Shown one piece after another: positions 62,498 through 64,000 of a DNA stretch of 64,000 nucleotides. Numbering within the stretch: the first letter of the stretch is position 1; the number at the start of each line of letters is the position of its first letter. Where the stretch lies: NCBI GenBank assembly GCA_946567425.1, contig CAMNXF010000004.1, positions 124,001-188,000 on the forward strand, in the 5' to 3' direction. The notes beneath the pieces were generated by a model. The model was not told the origin of the DNA. It did no database searches and worked only from the letters and a program-made list of their open reading frames with translations. This stretch comes from an uncultured Clostridia bacterium. GTDB taxonomy: Bacteria > Bacillota > Clostridia > Oscillospirales > Ruminococcaceae. The translations under genes were made by a program, and so were the position numbers.

Positions 62498-63694
62498 ATG
62501 AAAAAGACAGTTTCTATGTTAGTAACGGCGGCGCTGATTCTGGCTCTTGCGGGATGTAACGGCGAGGAAACGAGCAACAATTCAAGTGCGGGAAACTCGA
62601 AACCGAATTCCGTTTCCACGGACAAAAGCTCAACGGACAATTCCGAGAGTACCGACAACACAAGCGGTTCCGATAATAGTGATGTTTCGGGCGGCTCGGA
62701 CAGTTCGCCCGAGAGTACCGACAGCGTTTCCGAAAGTACGGACAGCACTCCTGAGAGCACCGAAAGCTCCTCTCACGAAAAGCCCGCGACCGACCCTAAC
62801 AATCAGGGCGGCGAGATGTCGGGGTCGGTTCTTGTACTCGACGACGGACGCGCTATCGACCTGTACGGCGGAGGTTACGAAAGAGGGCAGAACTACGCCG
62901 AGACGCTCAATCAGCTTAAATTGCTTGTCGGCGATCAGGTGAATGTGTTCTCGCTCGTCGCGCCGACTGCGGTGTCGTTCTATCTGCCCGAAGACCTTTC
63001 GTATATGGCAGGCAGCGAGTGGGATAATATAGATCATCTTAACGGCTTTTTTGACGGCGTAATTCCTGTGGACGCGTATACGGAGCTGTCAAAGCATACA
63101 AACGAGGATATTTACTTCCGCACCGATCACCACTGGCAGCCGCTCGGGGCGTATTACGCGGCAAAGGCGTTTACGGACATAGCGCAGGTGCCGTTCGCGG
63201 CGCTGTCCGAATATGAGACTGTCGCAATGGAGGGCTACGTCGGAACGATGTACGGCTACAGCGATGAAAATCCGCTTGTAAAAAATAATCCCGACGTATT
63301 CACATACTACAAACCAAAGAACGAATATACTACAACATACTACACACAGAGCCTTACAGATCCGTATGAGGCGGGGTTGTTCCTGAAATCGCTCGAGGAT
63401 ACCCCCGTTGTAAGCTGGTATTTGGTGTTTATGGGCGGCGACGACGAGGTCGCGCACGTACATACCGACGTCGGCAACGGCAGAAAGCTTGTCATAGTCA
63501 AGGACAGCTACGGAAACGCGGTCGTGCCTTGTCTCACCAATTCTTTTGAGGATATCTGGGTGGTCGATATGCGCTACTTCGAGGGGAGCATTTCGCAGCT
63601 CGTCAAAGACGAGGGGCTGACCGACGTGCTGTTATGTATGAACTCGTTTAGCGCTACCGGTGATAATCAGTACAAGCTCGCCGATAAACTTTAA
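62498..63694 (+). CDS. DHHW/AlgX-like protein 3, lipoprotein
   Basis: 398 aa. Lipoprotein signal with Cys20 (LAGC), a Ser/Thr/Asp/Glu linker (about 22-95) of STESTDS-type repeats and the SGNH-like domain with D210-H211-H212-W213. It is the most divergent of the three in the C-terminal part. GGGGGA site 7 nt before the ATG. The three proteins are tandem duplicates. Confidence 0.85.
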   Translation: MKKTVSMLVTAALILALAGCNGEETSNNSSAGNSKPNSVSTDKSSTDNSESTDNTSGSDNSDVSGGSDSSPESTDSVSESTDSTPESTESSSHEKPATDPNNQGGEMSGSVLVLDDGRAIDLYGGGYERGQNYAETLNQLKLLVGDQVNVFSLVAPTAVSFYLPEDLSYMAGSEWDNIDHLNGFFDGVIPVDAYTELSKHTNEDIYFRTDHHWQPLGAYYAAKAFTDIAQVPFAALSEYETVAMEGYVGTMYGYSDENPLVKNNPDVFTYYKPKNEYTTTYYTQSLTDPYEAGLFLKSLEDTPVVSWYLVFMGGDDEVAHVHTDVGNGRKLVIVKDSYGNAVVPCLTNSFEDIWVVDMRYFEGSISQLVKDEGLTDVLLCMNSFSATGDNQYKLADKL

Positions 63695-63708
63695 TGGGAG
63701 GACAACAA

Positions 63709-64000
63709 ATGCTGCCTGAACTTAGCCGCCCGTTTGACGGGGATATGATAATGCAGAGCAAAAGGAAACTGCTGCGGCTGCTCAAGGAAAAGGAACAGGG
63801 CGCTGTGCCGCTGAAGATAGCGGTGCTGGGCGGTTCGACGACATCGGATATCATCAAGATACTGGAGTTGTTTCTGCGTGACAGGGGGATCGTACCGAGC
63901 TTTTACGAGTCCGAGTACGCGCAGTACTGGAGCGACGCGGTTTTCGGGAATAAGGAGCTTGATGAGTTCAAGCCCGAGTTGGTGTTCATTCACACGACCT
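63709..64000 (+). CDS. HAD-IIIC/FkbH-like protein, 5' part only
   Basis: The first 97 codons. The pattern KIAVLGGSTTSDIIKILELF, then FYESEYAQYWSD and FKPELVFIHT fits the N-terminal part of FkbH-like HAD proteins, which load a glyceryl group from 1,3-bisphosphoglycerate onto an acyl carrier protein. The C-terminal HAD domain lies past the window, so the reaction is inferred. The ATG at 63709 has GGGAGG 7 nt upstream and follows DHHW gene 3 by 14 nt. Confidence 0.75.
   Translation, partial: MLPELSRPFDGDMIMQSKRKLLRLLKEKEQGAVPLKIAVLGGSTTSDIIKILELFLRDRGIVPSFYESEYAQYWSDAVFGNKELDEFKPELVFIHTT

Noticed and set aside
1-64000. CRISPR array or prophage
   Set aside because: No regularly spaced repeats and no phage structural genes were seen; only an integrase fragment near 36.3 kb.

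Overview
The window is chromosomal DNA of a low-to-mid GC, endospore-forming Clostridia member, most likely a fibre-associated gut Oscillospiraceae/Ruminococcaceae-type organism. The evidence is a yqfC-yqfD sporulation pair, a CwlD-type amidase, a nine-subunit V-type ATPase, a DUF6514 protein, GH5, GH2 and CE2-type carbohydrate enzymes, and strong SigA promoters (TTGACA, 17 bp, TATAAT) before most operons. The species cannot be named from this sequence. The phosphohexomutase at the left edge and the FkbH-like gene at the right edge are both cut by the window.

Layout. 1-14.5 kb is housekeeping: phosphohexomutase, amidase, an ECF sigma factor with a membrane partner, radA, a TetR/CPBP pair, a DUF2975-XRE-DUF4173 membrane operon, yqfC/yqfD, a zinc-ribbon protein, ung, a flavin reductase and a tautomerase-like protein. 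14.5-23.2 kb is the V-ATPase operon on the minus strand, divergent from a flotillin gene. 25.2-27.3 kb holds DUF1963 and DUF1266-type proteins. 27.3-35.9 kb is one nine-gene minus-strand operon that includes lepA and hemW plus surface-polymer genes (flippase-like protein, pyruvyl transferase, CE2-like esterase).

35.9-45 kb: an integrase remnant, a polysaccharide-deacetylase lipoprotein, then a complete pantothenate-to-CoA operon (panB-panC-panD-coaBC-coaX) behind a 320-nt leader with a long terminator and a possible competing antiterminator pairing. After it come an N-terminally deleted feoB, a DUF6514 protein, tRNA-Gly(CCC), a 186-bp MITE with a TAA target duplication, an MBL hydrolase and an XRE-cupin regulator.

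45-64 kb is signalling and the cell surface: an EAL phosphodiesterase fused to a beta-helix-like domain, a GH5 lipoprotein, a cytoplasmic beta-mannosidase, an AT-rich exported C39-like protease with a lipoprotein, a CE1-like esterase lipoprotein, an FMN reductase broken by an in-frame TAG beside an HxlR regulator, a TauE/SafE permease, and finally an MBOAT acyltransferase with three tandem DHHW/AlgX-like proteins and an FkbH-type gene. The last cluster looks like a system that adds an acyl group, perhaps a glycerate-derived one, to an exported polymer. The main candidates for new biology are the panB leader, the EAL-beta-helix fusion and the MBOAT/DHHW/FkbH locus.
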